A DNA stretch of 64,000 nucleotides from Piliocolobus tephrosceles (GCF_002776525.5 NC_045434.1:197550276-197614275), one strand, 5' to 3'. Shown: positions 31,190-42,024, counted from the stretch's first letter. Notes: generated by a model from the sequence alone, not told the origin. A program made the numbers and translations.

Positions 31190-31460
31190 GTCCCCTCCAC
31201 CCCTCACCAGCTGGCCCAAAAGCTACCTCCTCCAGGAGGCCTCCCACGAGCGTCTCAGCCAGAGGTAATTCTCCTAGCTTTGAGCACCCACAACATCCTA
31301 CCTTTTGGCACCCATCTCCCCCTTTCTCATGACCAGGGTACTTTTCATCTTGTACAGAGTCACTCATTCATTTGAAACACTCATGGGTGCTTGCTTCATT
31401 TCTGGCATATTATTTTGTCTGTGACCTGTCTTTAAGTTCCTCGAAAGCAGAAACTGGTTG
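31190..31460 (+). mobile_element. L2 LINE fragment
   Basis: 'cctcctccaggaggcctccc' and the tail region 'taagttcctcgaaagcagaa' in L2 order. Confidence 0.6.
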
Positions 31461-31462
31461 CA

Positions 31463-31688
31463 GTTATGATAATAATATTTCCCTTTGTTGAGTGCTTACT
31501 CTGTGACCAGCATGTAAGCATTTTATGTGGATCTTTTAATCTGCACAAAACCCTATGAGGTTCATTATCATCTTCCATATTTTATAGATGAAGGAACTGA
31601 GGCAAAAGAGGTTAAGTAAATTGTCCAAAGTCTAGTAAGTGGTAAAGCCAGAACTCAACCCAGTCAGTCTGATACCAGCGTCTAAACT
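31463..31688 (-). mobile_element. MIR SINE, reverse
   Basis: 'gttgagtgcttactctgtga', 'tatagatgaaggaactgagg' and 'gttaagtaaattgtccaaag'. Confidence 0.88.
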
Positions 31689-31757
31689 TGTAACAACTAG
31701 TTTGTTGTAAAACTTGTGGAAGTACCTTTCATAGTGCCTGGCCAGTAGAAACAGATT

Positions 31758-32054
31758 TATTTATTTATTATTATTTTTTTGAGATGGAGTCTTGCTCTGT
31801 TGCCCAGGCTGGAGTGCAGTGGCACAATCTTGGCCTACTGCAACCTCCACTTCTTGGGTTCAAGCGATTCTCCTGTCTCAGCCTCCCGAGTAGCTGGGAT
31901 TACAGACATGTACCACTACGTATGGCTCAATTTTGTATTTTTAGTAGAGATAAGGTTTCGCTATGTTGGTCTCGAACTCCTGACCTCAAGTGATCTGCCC
32001 ACCTTGGCCTCCCAGAGTGCTGGGATTACAGGTGTGAGCCACCACATCCAGACT
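31758..32054 (-). mobile_element. AluS-like element, reverse
   Basis: Reverse Alu with a short internal deletion at 'gctatgttggtctcgaactc'; 'aaacagatt' flanks at 31749-31757 and about 32056-32064. Confidence 0.95.
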
Positions 32055-32189
32055 ACAAACAGATTCTTAGTGTTGCTTGAATGCAAACTCCCCATAGGGC
32101 CCCATATTGGACTTTGTATTTGCTTGTTTCCAAAATTTGTTGGTTGAACCAATGAAAAAAATGGCTAATGGAACAAACTCATGGCTAAG

Positions 32190-32680
32190 TTTTGGAAGTT
32201 TTTCTAGTTACGTACTGCTGCGTAACAAACCACTCTAAAACCAAGTGGCTTCAAATAATGGTTTCCTCTCATGACAATGAAATTGGTTCTGTAGATTGAC
32301 ATGGCTCAGCTGGGTGGTTCTGGCCTGAGGCCTCTCCTGGGGTTACAGTCAGGTGGCAACTAGAGCTGGAGCCACCTGATGGCTTACCTGGACAGGATGT
32401 CCAAGGCAGTTTCTTCACCCCTGTGTCTGGCACCTCAGCTGGGTGGCTAGAACAGCTGGAGACTGGTTGGCATCTCTCTTGCCACATGGACTCTCCGTGT
32501 GGCTAGTTGAGATTCCTTATAGCATAGTGGACTCAAGCTAGTTGGAATTCTTCCATGGTGTCTGGTTTTACCCAAGGCAAGCATTCCAAGAGGCCCTGGC
32601 CAAAACCTTAGAAGTCATATGACCTAGTCTCAAAAGTCACATGCCATCCTTTTGTTGCATTGAGTACTGGAAGGTGTGGT
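32190..32680 (+). repeat. Unclassified interspersed repeat, copy 1
   Basis: Contains 'gctgcgtaacaaaccactct', 'cagctgggtggttctggcc' and 'gtcacatgccatcc'. The same family occurs at 33872-34380 and at the end of the window. I recognise it as a common mammalian interspersed repeat but cannot name it safely. Confidence 0.55.
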
Positions 32681-33024
32681 TCATTGGTTTGGGGACAGGA
32701 CATCTTTAGAGACTAGTTACTATGGGAGTAGCATTGAATCGTGAGGGTCCCAAGGTTTCTGTTACCCTGGTGTGACTGTGAATCAGGATCTAATCAGGAA
32801 CTGAGGGTCGAGTGTTGATGTGAGGGTAAACATCTAAGTGAGGAGAGCTGACACCCATAATGTCTCAGACTCTCCCAAAGAACAGAAGTTTGCCTAAACT
32901 GGGGTGCTGGGAATTTTGCTTTCTCTTCCTTCCAGACCCAACTCTTCTAAATCCAAATCAAACGGAAAAGCCTTTCTTGAGCACCTACTATGTGCCCTGC
33001 CCTGGGATTATTGTTTTTAAACAA

Positions 33025-33186
33025 TCCCTAATGCTTTTGAGTGTTTGTGCCTGACATTCTTCTAAGTGCTTACCCATATTGTATGTCATTCTCATAACCA
33101 TTCTATTTGTTAGGTACTTTCATTATTCCCATTTTACAGGTGAGAAAAACAAGTCACAGAGAGGTTAAGTAACTTGCCTAAGCTCC
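33025..33186 (-). mobile_element. MIR SINE, reverse, first part
   Basis: 'ttcttctaagtgcttaccc', 'cattttacaggtgagaaaaa' and a 'gaggttaagtaacttgcc' core; its last 28 bases (33159-33186) recur at 33408-33435. Confidence 0.85.
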
Positions 33187-33407
33187 ACCTAAGCCAGTCT
33201 GCACGTGGGTTCCTGGAGGGCCTGGGTTTGCATCCCAACCCCTTCCTCAGCACTTACCACTTCTCCCCTTCTAGGTCCACTTTTCAAATCTGGCCATCAA
33301 CTCTCAATACCCCTAAATCCTCCTTGGATGACTTCTGTCGGCTAAAACAGGGAAGGTGGGTGATCCCGATTGGATCACCATTTCCTACCTTCCACTCAGG
33401 CCTTCGG
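33187..33407. repeat. 221-bp insertion between 28-bp direct repeats
   Basis: The segment interrupts a MIR. The 28 bases before it (33159-33186) are identical to those at 33408-33435. Its first 47 bases resemble 31084-31130. It has no poly-A tail and no known mobile-element ends. Confidence 0.8.
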
Positions 33408-33540
33408 GAGAGGTTAAGTAACTTGCCTAAGCTCCTCTATCTGATTACTTAAGTTCATGTAATTAGCAAATAAGGTTCAAATACCTGAGGATTTGAACTC
33501 AGGTATTTCTGACTCCAGAGCCCATGTTCTTTACCCCTTG
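33408..33540 (-). mobile_element. MIR SINE, reverse, continuation
   Basis: Resumes the MIR: duplicated core, then 'ggatttgaactcaggtattt' and 'gactccagagcccatgttc'. Confidence 0.8.
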
Positions 33541-33871
33541 CCATCCTGAGTTCCTGCTCTGTGAGAGACCTGAGCCAAAAGACATTGTTTCTGCCTTCCA
33601 GGAAATTGAGTCTAGTAAAGAAAATGAGACTCTTGTCTAAGAGTCTTGGACATTTGTTTAGGAAGCAATTCTGTTATTTTTAAATGGTCGGTGGACAGGT
33701 ATCTACCTCTCTGTAATAATGGCACGGTGTAAATTTCATTTAACCAGAAATTCATTTCATTTCATTTGAATTTCTCCTGAATTACTCATCAGAATCAAGA
33801 GGAAATGTTTGACATGAGATCATAATGGAAAAACCTCTATCTAATTAGACAAAAGAGGGTTCCTAGTTGTA

Positions 33872-34380
33872 TCAGTTAGCATTTGCTGCATAATCAACCA
33901 CACAGAAATATAGTGGCTTGAAACAGGAAGGTATTTATTCAGGATTCTATGGTGTGGCAATTTGGGATGGGATCAGCTGGGCTGTTCTCTTAGTCTCGGC
34001 TGAGCTTTCTCATGTGTCCACAGTTAGCAGACAGACAACGGTCTCACATTTAGTACGTGGTTGGCTGTTTCCTGGCGGTGACTGAGCTATGTCTCTTACC
34101 TTCAGTAGGTTACCAAGGGTTATTCCACACGGGTATGGTCACAGGGCTTCCAGGAGTAGCAAACGAGGCAATGCCCTAATGCCTTTGCTTGCACCATATT
34201 TGCTTATGTCCCATTGGTCAAAGAAAGTCATGTGGCCAAGCCCAGTTTCTAAAAGTAAAGAAATAGACTCCACCCCTTGATGGAAGGGGTTGCAAAATCA
34301 TGTTGAGAAGGAGCATGACTGTAGGGATGGGAGGAATCTGGCTTACTTCTGCACTCTATCACATTAATTTCCCTGAGGTC
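33872..34380 (+). repeat. Unclassified interspersed repeat, copy 2
   Basis: 'gcatttgctgcataatcaac', 'cccattggtcaaagaaagtc', 'atgtggccaagcccagtttc' and 'aatagactccaccccttgat'. A longer copy of the family at 32190; ends just before the MLT1 LTR. Confidence 0.6.
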
Positions 34381-34387
34381 AAAAGAC

Positions 34388-34890
34388 ACCTGTGGCAAGC
34401 AGACTAATGGCACCCCAAAGATGTCAGCATTCTAGTCCTGTAACTTGTGAACACATTACCTTACACAGCAAAAGGGACTTTGCAGATATAATGAAGTCAA
34501 GGATCTTTTGATGGGGAGATTCTCCTGGACTATCTGAGTGTATTCAATGTAATCGCGGGGGTTATGAAAGGGAAAGAGGCAGCAGGAGAGTCCCAATCAA
34601 TGGGGAGTGGTGGTGATGGAAGCAGAGGTCAAAGCGATGCCACTGCTGGCTTTGAAGAGAGAAAACAGCCATGAGCCACGGAATGCAGGCAGCCTCTGGA
34701 AGCTGGAAGAGGCGAGGAACAAGTTCTTCCCTGGAGCCTCCAGAAGGAGCACAGCCCTGTTCACACCTTGATTTTAGTTCAGTGACACTTCTGACCTCCA
34801 GAACGGTAAGGTAACAGATTGGTGTTGTTTATGCTGCTATGTTGGTGGTGATTTGTTACAGCATCAATAGGATGTAAATACAACATCTTC
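34388..34890 (+). mobile_element. MLT1-type LTR (ERVL-MaLR)
   Basis: Nearly full LTR: 'aaaagggactttgcagatat', 'tggggagattctcctggac', 'gcctctggaagctggaagag', 'ctggagcctccagaaggag' and 'gatttgttacagcatcaata'. Confidence 0.88.
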
Positions 34891-35632
34891 AGCCACGTGA
34901 TCTTTTTCTCACGACCAGTAATAACCTGCTTTGTGATTACTCAAAAGCAGGCAATCACATGTCTTTTATTAGAAGGAACAAAGATAAGGGCTTTTAAATA
35001 CCCACTCCTGAAAGTCCTCAAACCCTAGAACATCAGCGTGCACCGGGAAGGCCCACTGGGAATACTTTCTTCTTCAAATCAATCTGAGAGGAAATTGGAA
35101 GAAGTATTTTGACAACACTGCAGACAAAACCATGGTTAGAATGAGTAGAGTTGAATGAGCGTTGTAAGAAAGCTATCGTGTTATGTTCATGAGCTGCTTT
35201 CCTTAAAGATCTTGATCTTTTAAGGCTACTTAACTTTTAAATATTTATTTAACTATTTAAGAGCAATTTTACTTTTTTGCAAAAGAATATAATGGAGTAT
35301 AAAAGGTTCAGACCATTACCAAGTTTCCATCGGTCCCCTGCTGCCAGCATATCTTGATTGCCGTCAAAATCCCTAAGAGGAAATAAGAAGCTTCTCTCTC
35401 AATAATGCTGAATCAATAGTGACAGCCACGTCACACTCAATAACAGGGAACAAAGTAGGATGGCCCATGATCTTGGAGCAGAGTGCATGGAAGGGCTCCT
35501 GTCACCCGTGAGGAGGCAGGCACTGGTAAATTCAGCAGTGAGACACTGAGGGGGTCTCTCTCCAGTGCCAATGAATACCAGCCTGTCCCCGTTGGTCTGA
35601 CTTCTTACTGACGTACCCCAATTTCTCTGGTT
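34891..35632. other. Unique intergenic DNA
   Basis: No gene or named repeat. 35210-35300 is AT-rich. Confidence 0.4.
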
Positions 35633-35649
35633 AAGACTTCAGCTAGCTT

Positions 35650-35943
35650 GGCCGGGCGTGGTGGCTCACGCCTGTAATCCCAGCACTTTGGGAGGCCAAG
35701 GTGGGCAGATCACTTGAGGTCAGGAGTTCGAGACCAGCCTGGCCAACATGGTGAAACCCTGTCTCTATTAAAAATACAAAAATTAGCTGGACGTGGTGGC
35801 GGGCACCTGTAATCCCAGCTACTTGGGAGGCTGAGGCAGGAGAATCCCTTGAACCCAGGAGGCAGAGGTTGCAGTGAGCTGAGATCATACCACTGTATTC
35901 CAGCCTGGGCGACAGAGCAAAACTCCATCTAAAAAAAAAAAAG
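35650..35943 (+). mobile_element. AluS-like element
   Basis: Complete plus-strand Alu with target-site duplication aagacttcagc(t/c)agc at 35633-35647 and 35944-35958. Confidence 0.97.
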
Positions 35944-36039
35944 AAGACTTCAGCCAGCAGATCAGAAAGCAGAAAATGCATTTGCCTTAGTAGTGAGTCA
36001 ACAGAATTCCAAAGACTTGTAGCCGTATCAGGCTCTCCA

Positions 36040-36205
36040 AGCTGGAAGCAATTTCAAAGAGCCAAGGCGCAACCTCTCATTTACAGATGGGGAAACTGAA
36101 GCCCAGAGAGAAGTAATTTGTCTGAGGTCACCCAGCAAGGTGGTGACAACACAGTAACTGGAACTCATATTTCTTCACTCTCAAGACAGACTCTGGGCTG
36201 CTCCT
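36040..36205 (-). mobile_element. MIR SINE, reverse
   Basis: 'tttacagatggggaaactg' and 'gtctgaggtcacccagcaag'. Followed by a purine-rich tract to about 36325. Confidence 0.75.
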
Positions 36206-36325
36206 TAAGGAAAAAAGTAGAGAAGGAAGGGGAGAAAAAGGTAGACATGAAGGAGAAAGAAAAGGATAAGGGAGAAAAAAGAAAAGACAGAGAGAAAAAA
36301 ATGAACAATCAGAGTAAAGGAAGCA
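36205..36325. repeat. Purine-rich (GAAAAA/GGAGAA) low-complexity tract
   Basis: Almost entirely A and G for about 120 bases; the lysine/glutamate-rich ORF over it is an artefact of composition. Confidence 0.8.
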
Positions 36326-36336
36326 AGCATTCTCTA

Positions 36337-36420
36337 ACTCCTGACCTCGAGTGATCCACCTGCCTCAACCTCCCAAAGGGCTGGGACTACAGGCGTGAGC
36401 CACTGCACTGGGCCTCAACC
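36337..36420 (-). mobile_element. Alu 5'-end fragment without poly-A
   Basis: Only about the first 85 bases of an Alu, reverse orientation, between copies of agcattctcta at 36326-36336 and 36421-36431. There is no right monomer and no A-tail. Confidence 0.9.
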
Positions 36421-36659
36421 AGCATTCTCTAGAGTGGTGGATCCCAAATGCCATCTGAGTACCAGCAACAGCAGCAGCATCCAGTAAGATCCAAGAAAAG
36501 AACGTATTTCCTAAAATAGAATGCCGAGGAAAACAAGAGGCAAGTTTAAAAATAATGGAAAGTAATTTTATAATAAAATACAATGATGGGATACTAATAC
36601 CCAGCTCATGTTTATTGTAAGGACTGAGCAAGAGTAAGTATGTAAATATGCCAGTGTGT

Positions 36660-36775
36660 AAACTGTAAATCCTGATGGAAGGCACCTAGCTGTGCGACCT
36701 CAGGCAGGATACTTCTCCTCTCTGGGCCTCTGTTTCCTCAGCTGCAAATTGGGAGGATTGAATCAAAGGAGGAAC
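36660..36775 (+). mobile_element. MIR SINE
   Basis: 'tagctgtgcgacctcaggca' and 'gcctctgtttcctcagctg'. Confidence 0.75.
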
Positions 36776-36862
36776 AGCATTCTTTGAGTAGCTGGTGTTG
36801 GGCAAGAACTGAAATTCTTCGGCCCAAAGAGAAAGAAAACTGTGTTTCTGTTCAAGAAACTT

Positions 36863-37162
36863 GGCTGGGTGTGGTGGCTCACAACTATAATTCCAGAACT
36901 TTGGGAGCCTGAGGTGGGCAGATCACCTGAGTTCAGGAGTTCGAGACCAGCCTGGCCAACATGGTGAAATCCCGTCTCTACTAAAAATACAAAAATTTGA
37001 TGGGCATGGTGGTTCATGCCTGTAATCCCAGCTACTTGGGAGGCTGAGACAGGAGAATCACTTGAATCTGGGAGTTGGAGGTTACAATGAGCCAATAAGC
37101 CAAGATCGTGCCACTACACTCCAGCCTGGGCGACAGAGTGAGGCTCCATCTCATAAACAAAA
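36863..37162 (+). mobile_element. Alu element
   Basis: Diverged plus-strand Alu with a small duplication ('gagccaataagccaagatcg') in the right arm and an A-poor tail. Confidence 0.95.
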
Positions 37163-37600
37163 CATTCCCTCAGCGCATTTTCCCCATCACATTTGCCGCC
37201 ATCTACTCAAGCTAACTGCAGTGGAAGATTGATCTAGACAACTAGAGCAACAAACCACTTTTGCCTTGATTGTATAGATGCTGTCAAGTGTGACACAGCC
37301 AAGTTCTGCTCTGCCTGCGGTGCCCTGCCTGCCGGGACAGGCCAAGGCCCCTGACTCACAAGACAGCACCTTCTGCCCAGCTGCTCACCAGCTTTGGGCT
37401 AGCAGGACCAGACTGGGAAGGCAAACTCGCAAATTCCATTTCTGGCTCATCAGCAACTCATTTTCAGAATTCACCCTCTGGGGAGCTTGTTAAAAGGCCC
37501 TTGGCATCCCCAGGAGGGGGGCTCAATTGGCCTTTATGAATGAACTGCTCCAGAGAAATCAATAAACATGTCATTCAGGTCAAGTAAACAAACGCGTTTT
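37163..37600. promoter_or_regulatory. Candidate conserved non-coding segment
   Basis: Repeat-free stretch of mixed composition with E-box and AT-rich elements. Proposed only because it is free of repeats; no direct evidence of function. Confidence 0.2.
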
Positions 37601-37877
37601 CTCCTTGGGGCCTATAGCAGGGCAGTGAGCCTCCCCGTGGGCAGAGGGCTTCCGAGAAGCCGCTTTGTCTGAACCCAGCCCTAGCTGCAGGTCAGCACCC
37701 CTGGTAGGGCCCTGGCTCCCTTTGAACTCCTGGCAGACCCACCCCTACCTCCTGGTCCCCAGCCCTTTTCTTGAGAGGCCAGTTCCCAAAGTAGAAGCAG
37801 CTTCTCTGATATTTTATGATTGTGAAAGATCCTACAGAAAATCCTTTCTTGACTTCTGCACTGCCACCTTTTCTCTT

Positions 37878-38005
37878 CCTCATTCATTGATTCAGGAGAC
37901 ACTGATTAAACACCTACTATGTACCAGTCACATATGTCCTAGGGCGGAGACTCAATGATGCATGAGACCTGGCTCTTGTCCTCAAGGGACTCACGCTGTA
38001 CAGTG
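37878..38005 (-). mobile_element. L2 3' end fragment
   Basis: 'cattcattgattcaggagac', 'aacacctactatgtaccagt' and 'gtcctcaagggactcacg' match a reverse L2 tail. Confidence 0.75.
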
Positions 38006-38170
38006 GTTCCTCCTGCCCCAGGATCACTAGAGAAGCTTTGAAAACATACAGATCCCCAAACCATCCACACATGTGTGACATTTTCATCCACTCATGCCCA
38101 TTCACCTGCTCTCTTATACTTCACCTTTGATTGTGCTATTACCAAATTCTTATATTCAAAATTTGATCTT

Positions 38171-38462
38171 TTTTTTTTTTGAGATGGAGTCTTGCTCTGT
38201 TGCCCAGGCTGGAGTGCAATGGTGCGATCTCAGCTCACTGCAACCTCAGCATCCTGAGTTCAAGCAATTCTCCTGCCTCAGCCTCCAGAGTAGCTGGGAT
38301 TACAGGCACCCACCACCACACCTGGCTAATTTTTGTATTTTTAGTAGAGACGGGGTTTTGCCATGTTGACCAGGCTGGTCTCGAACTCCTGACCTCAGGT
38401 GATCCTCCTGCCTCGGCCTCCCAAAGTGCTGGGATTATGGGTGTGAGCCACTGCACCCGGCC
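38171..38462 (-). mobile_element. AluS-like element, reverse
   Basis: Full-length reverse Alu; target-site duplication tcaaaa(t/g)ttgatctt at 38156-38170 and 38463-38477. Confidence 0.97.
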
Positions 38463-38477
38463 TCAAAAGTTGATCTT

Positions 38478-39361
38478 AAAAAAAAATGTTAAAGGTAGAC
38501 TTAAAAAAAAACCTCACAAACTTTACTTCTTACAGACACAACATACTCAAAATGTTGCATTTATAGGTTAATGGAGCTACAGTGACACTGAAAATTCTTC
38601 CTGTGTTGGCATCTGACAGAGGATTTGAAACCGAATGTTGAACTCATGTTAGGAAAGTGAAGCAGCAGATTCTCTGGAGAGAAATGGTCTCCCTGTAGCA
38701 GAAATGGAGTTCCCCCAAGGGAAGTGAGTCTGGCTGCTGGGGCGCTGGCTTCCTCACACAGACACCCAAGAGGGAGCTTTCTTCCACATTGTCATCTGAA
38801 GACTTCTCATCATTAGCCTCTCTCAGTGCACCCAGAATGGGACATGGTGGGTCTGCAGAAAGGGAAACAGTGTTTCCAGATCCTCAAGGCCTTCTAGACA
38901 CACACTTGGTGCAGTAAAGGAAAATTACTCATAGTCTGAATGGGTTAAAAGTACTTCTGCAGTATAAATGCAGTTTTAAAGCTAAGAAATATGTTCATTT
39001 TTCTTCTCAAGACATATTAAAATTAAATTTAAAAAGTTAATTCTGGATAACCAGACTTATTGTAATAAAAAGACTATCGGGAATTTATTACCTCACCCAG
39101 TGAGACACAACATAAGAGTCAGAAAGAAAATCTCGACAGTCTTTGGTCCCTGGTTCCAAGTGTTCTGAGGCCCAGTCATATTTCCGCTGAGTTTCGTAAG
39201 ACACCCATATATATTAATATTTAAAATTGCCCTTTTTGGCTGAGCAAATTTAAATTGGTTTGCTGTGGCTACTTGCAACTAAAAAGAGCCCTAACAACCA
39301 CAGACCTGAAAGAATTCTGAAACATTTTCTAAGAGTCAGTTGGGCTGCTTTTGGCTGCAAG
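38478..39361. other. Unique, partly AT-rich intergenic DNA
   Basis: No gene or named repeat. 38930-39090 and 39190-39260 are AT-rich with several TTTAAA/ATTAAA runs. Confidence 0.4.
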
Positions 39362-39388
39362 TAAGTGAATTAAAATTTAATTCACTTA
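39362..39388. repeat. 27-bp perfect palindrome
   Basis: Two 13-base arms around one central base. AT-rich core between TAAGTG and CACTTA. Confidence 0.9.
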
Positions 39389-39547
39389 AGAGGTTTCCCA
39401 CTCCTTCTCTCATTTAACAGGAAGTCTGCAGGTTGAATATACAAGGCACAATTATATCCTCAGAGAACCAGGGACTTTCCAATTATGAGCTTTTGTTCTC
39501 AGGCTTGTTCTCTTGTGGTCACAAGATGGCTGCCACAGCAACAGTCC

Positions 39548-39631
39548 TCACACATCCTCTGTGAGCAGGAGGGATGTCTTCTCCTCACTTCACACATCCT
39601 CTATGAGCAGGAAGGGTGTCTCCTCCTCACC
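39548..39631 (+). repeat. 42-bp tandem duplication
   Basis: Two adjacent 42-base units (39548-39589 and 39590-39631) with five differences, in an otherwise unassigned old repeat. Confidence 0.9.
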
Positions 39632-40489
39632 TACCTTTCCTTTTTTTTAAACCAGAGAGAAAAACTTTTCCCAGAAGTCATTTCAGCCGACTTCCTCCCA
39701 GCTCCCATTGGCCAGAATTGGGTCATGTGACCATCTCTAGTTGCAAGAGAGGCTGGGAAAGTGACCAGCTGCCATTTTCAGCCTCTGCGGTAGAGGCAGG
39801 TTGGCTGCACACCGGCAACAGATGGTGCCTGCCACACCGTTACTTCTCAATCACCTCTGCAGAGTAAGAGGAAGATAGATACTGCCCAAATGACAGTCTT
39901 CATGAATAACACGTTTATCCAAGGAAAACATTCCACCTAACATGGTTGCCTAGGCATACCTGGTGGTGGTGTACTTGGGGCTACACATGGGCTGCCTCTA
40001 CTGTGTAATGAGATACTGGTTTTGAACTGTTGACTGGGAGGTTTTGGTTTCTGGTGTTTTCTTCCTCTCCTTGACCCTCCCCTTCAGTTGGCTGGGCTTT
40101 TCAGTTCATTGACTCAGGGAAGGGGAAATGCAGAGAGAAAATGAACAAATTCTTGGCTTTGAGTTTCAAAAACTTAAGACTAGAAATGACTCCCAGTGAT
40201 GGGGGAAAAGGAGAGAGACAGAGGGAGAGTGGCTGGCGGGGAAGAGGACAAGGAGTTGGCCCTGGAGAGACCATGTGGATGTGAGAGGAGTCAGGTCCAC
40301 CTCATGGTAGCCTCCACTCCTGAAGGAACTGTCTGCAGCAGACCCCTGAACGCCAAGTGGAGCTGAGCTTGTGCCTGTCGATGGCCCAGTCTCCGTGAGC
40401 GCACACGTGGGTCTTCCCATTCATGGCAGCAGAAGCATTGCCCACTGACCAGCCACCTGGCATGGTGCTTTCTGTGTCCTTGGGGACAG
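39632..40489. other. Old unassigned repeat then unique DNA
   Basis: 39640-39800 resembles an old interspersed repeat ('cattggccagaattgggtca'), not named. The rest to 40489 has no gene. Confidence 0.35.
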
Positions 40490-40589
40490 TTCCCTCCCTC
40501 CCTCCCTCCCTTCCTCTTTCTTCTCTTTCTTTGTCCCGTTCCCTTCCCTTCCCTTCCTTCTCTCTTTCTCTCTTTCTTTCTTTCTTTCT
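40490..40589 (+). repeat. Polypyrimidine tract (CCCT/CTTT)n
   Basis: About 100 bases, nearly all C and T, with two brief interruptions near 40530-40540; grades from CCCT to CCCTT to CTTT units, next to an Alu tail. Confidence 0.92.
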
Positions 40590-40865
40590 TTTCATCTGGC
40601 TCTGTTGCCCAGGCTGTAGTGCAGTGGTGCAATCTCTGCTCACTGCAACCTTCACCTCCCAGGCCCAAGCAATCCTCCCACCTCAGCCTCCCTAATAACT
40701 GGGACTACAGGCATGTGCCACCATGCCCGGCTAATTTTTTAATTTTTTGGAGAGACGGGGTTTCACCATGTTGCCCAGGCTGGTCTTGAACTCCTGGGCT
40801 CAAGTAATCTGCCTGCCTCAACCTCTCAAAGTGCTGGGATTACAGGCATGGGCCACCTTGCCTGG
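40590..40865 (-). mobile_element. AluJ-like element, reverse
   Basis: Reverse Alu beginning near 'catctggctctgttgcccag' and ending 'gccaccttgcctgg'; the pyrimidine tract is its expanded tail. Confidence 0.93.
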
Positions 40866-41465
40866 TGGAGAAAGTCTCTTTTTACATCCCTGGATGCTCA
40901 AATCCCCAGGCAGGGGGTAGAGCTGGGGCTTAGTGGAGGCAGGAGCAAGGTGAAAGGCAAGCCCTAGCCACCGTCCCTGTCCCCAAACTTGGTTGGAACG
41001 GAACAGAACCAGCTTCTGATGAGCCGCTAAGCTGGGAACATGGAAACTCCTGATCTGATGACAGGGCAGGAAGAGTGCTGGTGGCACCCACTGGCATGGC
41101 TCCAGAAAGGGAGTCATACACTTCAGTTGGCTGAAGTGATTTCTGACGTGGTTCAGTTTAGCATAGGCCCAGAGACGGGTGAACCAAAGACAAGTCCCAT
41201 CACCTGAACCTGCTTCACACCTTATCAGTCCATGCCCCAATCATAGCCCTGCAGCTGGACCCTACACCAGGCTGCCTGGGGCAACCCTCCCACACCGTGG
41301 GTGCGTGGGCACACTTCTCTCTGAGGACCACTGCTCAGATGGGCTAATCCATGCATGCCTGTAGGGTGGGCTTTTGTTAGGAGCTGAAAGCACTTATTCT
41401 TCTGTTGTAGCATAGGAGCCCCGTTCTAGTTTGACGAGAGGAAAACTGAGACCCACTGTGGTTAC
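40866..41465. other. Unique intergenic DNA
   Basis: No gene or repeat recognised. Confidence 0.4.
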
Positions 41466-41469
41466 TCAT

Positions 41470-41760
41470 TGAGTTCTTGTGGTGTCTCAGCTCTGCACTA
41501 ACGTCATTCTCGTAGTACTTTGTTTAACTCTTTCAGGAATCCAATGGGTCTCTGCCTGACTTCATTTTATACATGAAGCAACACAGGCTCCGAGAGTTTC
41601 ACAAACTTCCCCAAGGCCACACAGCTGTGTGTGGATTCAAACCTCTGACTCCTGCCTGTTTTGCCAGTCTCCCAGTTAAATGACTTGTCCAAGGTCACAC
41701 TGCCATTGAGGAGTGAGCTGAGACCTAATCCCGTGACTCCAAACCCATCCCTAGCTCTCC
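41470..41760 (-). mobile_element. MIR SINE, reverse, possibly two
   Basis: 'ttttatacatgaagcaacac' and 'ccccaaggccacacagctg' form one MIR to about 41665; 'aatgacttgtccaaggtcac' at 41680 starts a second partial copy in the same orientation. Confidence 0.75.
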
Positions 41761-42024
41761 ACGTGGCCTTTGCTATCACTTGCAGAGATGCCAAACGGGA
41801 GTGGAGCAGGGAGTGGAGAGGAGCAAAGACGGCTGCGTGGAGGGCTCCCTCTGTCCTCTCCCTCAGACTGCAGCCTTGGTGGCCAGAGGCTGCACGTGGC
41901 CCTCTCCCCGCCCCCTCATTCCTGCTCAGCTGACCCGGGAGAAGGGCTCCCACCGCAAACACCTCACTGTTTACTTGCCCCTGTAGAGGGTGAAAGGCGT
42001 CAGGGGCTGGAGGGGAACAGCCGT

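Noticed and set aside
36118..36354. Lysine/glutamate-rich ORF suggesting a nuclear protein
   Set aside because: Direct product of the purine-rich tract at 36205-36325 next to a MIR.
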